From contig NZ_JADG01000009.1 in the NCBI RefSeq assembly GCF_000518265.1, positions 62,001 to 126,000 on the forward strand: 64,000 nucleotides of DNA. Reading direction: 5' to 3'. The DNA comes from Actinomadura oligospora ATCC 43269. Its GTDB lineage: Bacteria > Actinomycetota > Actinomycetes > Streptosporangiales > Streptosporangiaceae. Position numbers and translations under genes: made by a program. Shown piece after piece: positions 60,804 to 64,000 of the stretch (the first letter of the stretch is position 1; every line of letters starts with the position of its first letter). The notes beneath the pieces were generated by a model that had not been told where the DNA came from, searched no databases, and worked only from the letters and a program-made list of their open reading frames with translations.

Positions 60804-61843
60804 TGGTGGTGGTGATGGCCGTCCAGGCCAGCGAGGACGAGGTCCAGGCGGTCGCGACCCGGGTGCGGGCCGCGGGCGGCGCGGCGTTCGTCAGCCGGGG
60901 GGTGAACCGGACCGTGATCGGGCTCGTCGGCGACGTGGTGGTGTTCGAGGCGCTCAGCCTGCGGTCCATGGCGGGAGTCGCGGACGTGATCCGGATCTCG
61001 GCGCCGTACAAGTTGATCAGCCGTGAGAACCACCAGGAGCGGTCGGTCGTGCGGGTCGGCGGCGTCCCGATCGGTCCGGGGACCATGACCCTCATCGCCG
61101 GCCCCTGCGCCGTCGAGACCCCCGAACAGACCCTCGCCGCCGCCCAGATGGCCCAAGCCGCAGGCGCCACCCTCCTACGCGGAGGCGCGTTCAAACCCCG
61201 CACCTCCCCCTACGCCTTCCAAGGGCTCGGCGAGGCCGGACTGCGGATCCTGGCCGATGTCCGCGCCGAAACCCGCATGCCCGTCGTCACCGAAGTCGTC
61301 GACGCCGCCGACGTCGAACTCGTCGCCTCCTACGCCGACATGCTCCAGATCGGCACCCGCAACGCCCAGAACTTCGCCCTGCTCCAAGCCGCCGGCGAGG
61401 CGGGCAAGCCCGTCATGCTCAAACGCGGCATGAACGGCACCATCGAAGAGTGGCTGATGGCCGCCGAATACGTCGCACAACGCGGCAACCTCGACATCGT
61501 CCTGTGCGAACGCGGCATCCGCACCTTCGAGAAGGCCACCCGCAACACCCTCGACATCTCCGCCGTCCCCATCGCACAGCGACTCGGGCACCTGCCGGTG
61601 ATCGTCGACCCCTCCCACTCCGGCGGCCACCGCGACCTCGTCCTCCCCCTCACCCGCGCCGCCATCGCCGTCGGAGCCGACGGCGTCATCATCGACGTCC
61701 ACCCCCACCCCGAAACCGCCCTCTGCGACGGCCCGCAGGCGCTGACCAGCGCCGACATCGGCGAGCTCGCCGACATCGCCGGAGTCATGGCGCCGCTGGT
61801 CGGGCGGGCGCTCGTCCGCTCCCCCGCGTCCACCGGCGTGTGA
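60803..61843 (+). CDS. type I-beta DAHP synthase with N-terminal regulatory domain
   Basis: A 346-aa enzyme of the Thermotoga/Bacillus-like DAHP synthase group. Residues 1-~70 form a ferredoxin-like regulatory domain (VAVQASEDEVQAVATRV), and the barrel has TLIAGPCAVETPEQTL, GGAFKPRTSPYAFQGLG, a metal-binding GTRNAQNFALLQ, and VDPSHSGGHRDLV. It condenses phosphoenolpyruvate and erythrose-4-phosphate, the first step to chorismate. Actinomycetes normally use the unrelated class II enzyme for housekeeping, so this copy is probably dedicated to the Hpg cluster. It ends at a perfect hairpin. Confidence 0.9.
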   Translation: MVVVMAVQASEDEVQAVATRVRAAGGAAFVSRGVNRTVIGLVGDVVVFEALSLRSMAGVADVIRISAPYKLISRENHQERSVVRVGGVPIGPGTMTLIAGPCAVETPEQTLAAAQMAQAAGATLLRGGAFKPRTSPYAFQGLGEAGLRILADVRAETRMPVVTEVVDAADVELVASYADMLQIGTRNAQNFALLQAAGEAGKPVMLKRGMNGTIEEWLMAAEYVAQRGNLDIVLCERGIRTFEKATRNTLDISAVPIAQRLGHLPVIVDPSHSGGHRDLVLPLTRAAIAVGADGVIIDVHPHPETALCDGPQALTSADIGELADIAGVMAPLVGRALVRSPASTGV

Positions 61844-61844
61844 G

Positions 61845-61894
61845 GTGGACAGGGGACGCGTCCCGGGTCGGCCCGGGACGCGTCCCCTGTCCAC
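61845..61894. terminator. bidirectional terminator, 23-bp perfect stem
   Basis: Arms at 61845-61867 and 61872-61894 pair perfectly around a 4-base loop. It lies between the convergent DAHP synthase and hydroxymandelate oxidase genes, two bases after the DAHP synthase stop. Confidence 0.9.
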
Positions 61895-61903
61895 GTCGCG
61901 ATG

Positions 61904-61943
61904 TCAGTCGGTCGCCATGCGTTTCAGTCGGTCGCCATGCGCG

Positions 61944-61963
<20 letters not shown>
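61904..61963. repeat. three 20-bp direct repeats at the 3' end of hmo
   Basis: TCAGTCGGTCGCCATGCG recurs at 61904 and 61924, with a close variant at 61944, at exact 20-bp intervals. On the minus strand each unit encodes M-x-T-D and a TGA. The gene ends in the first unit it meets, leaving two untranslated copies. Confidence 0.85.

Positions 61964-64000
<2,037 letters not shown>

Overview
The window is high-GC DNA with dense, often overlapping genes, GTG starts, GC-rich terminators mostly without U-tracts, a likely F420-dependent luciferase-like oxidoreductase, S33 exopeptidases and a CU044_5270-type protein behind an ECF sigma factor. This points to a filamentous actinomycete. My guess is a Thermomonosporaceae/Actinomadura-like chromosome (Streptosporangiales), but nothing here proves the genus.

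Layout. (1) 1-14636: accessory and housekeeping mix. It holds two SUKH-type immunity-like proteins, an intact GNAT with an inverted GNAT remnant, an alpha/beta hydrolase, an SDR/TetR pair that has lost both N-terminal halves in one deletion, a methyltransferase, a lipoprotein, an AroQ/PchB-like chorismate mutase coupled to a LysE exporter, a DUF6544-like protein (with a decayed copy near 14.3 kb), an HPF-like protein, a PNPOx-like protein, a DODA-type dioxygenase and a phytoene-dehydrogenase-like flavoprotein. (2) 14637-34062: about 19.4 kb of co-directional, mostly overlapping genes that look like one multicomponent signalling or conflict system. They encode a membrane-anchored vWA protein, a very large tubulin-like GTPase, a polytopic membrane protein, a membrane pseudokinase, a zinc-ribbon GTPase and a nucleotide-cyclase-like/TIR fusion; then a Crp-type regulator preceded by a perfect palindrome, a second cyclase-like protein, a 1091-aa exported protein of unknown fold, a TPR-CHAT protease and a TIR/ubiquitin-like fusion. 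(3) 34140-39421: a CitA/CitB-type two-component system divergent from an SsuBCA/TauABC-type ABC importer, closed by two GC-rich hairpins. (4) 39731-41209: a 26-codon ORF with a good Shine-Dalgarno, ending in an aromatic YIIY segment, directly upstream of a cytochrome P450. This fits a minimal P450-modified RiPP locus of the tryptorubin/cittilin kind. (5) 41296-58867: a stand-alone UvrD/PcrA C-terminal-like domain, small membrane proteins, two secreted S33 peptidases, an aldehyde dehydrogenase, an ECF sigma factor with its partner, an SMR pump, an LLM oxidoreductase, an apparently orphan histidine kinase, an EEP-family phosphoesterase, a PucR regulator, a class II aldolase-like protein, a MarR/glyoxalase divergent pair and an NTF2-like protein. 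(6) 59541-64000: 4-hydroxyphenylglycine (Hpg) precursor genes. An AroH-type chorismate mutase-prephenate dehydrogenase fusion is coupled to a type I-beta DAHP synthase, facing a convergent hydroxymandelate oxidase and a 4-hydroxymandelate synthase cut by the window edge. This suggests an NRPS cluster using Hpg lies beyond 64000.

How the genes work together. The shikimate/prephenate pair in (6) would raise 4-hydroxyphenylpyruvate supply for HmaS and Hmo; an Hpg transaminase is expected outside the window. In (2), a sensor layer (vWA, exported protein, pseudokinase), an NTP-dependent core (tubulin-like and P-loop GTPases, cyclase-like domains), a Crp regulator that could read a cyclic nucleotide, and effector domains (CHAT protease, two TIRs) form a coherent but experimentally unassigned set. 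Functions in (2) and (4) are inferred from domains and context only.
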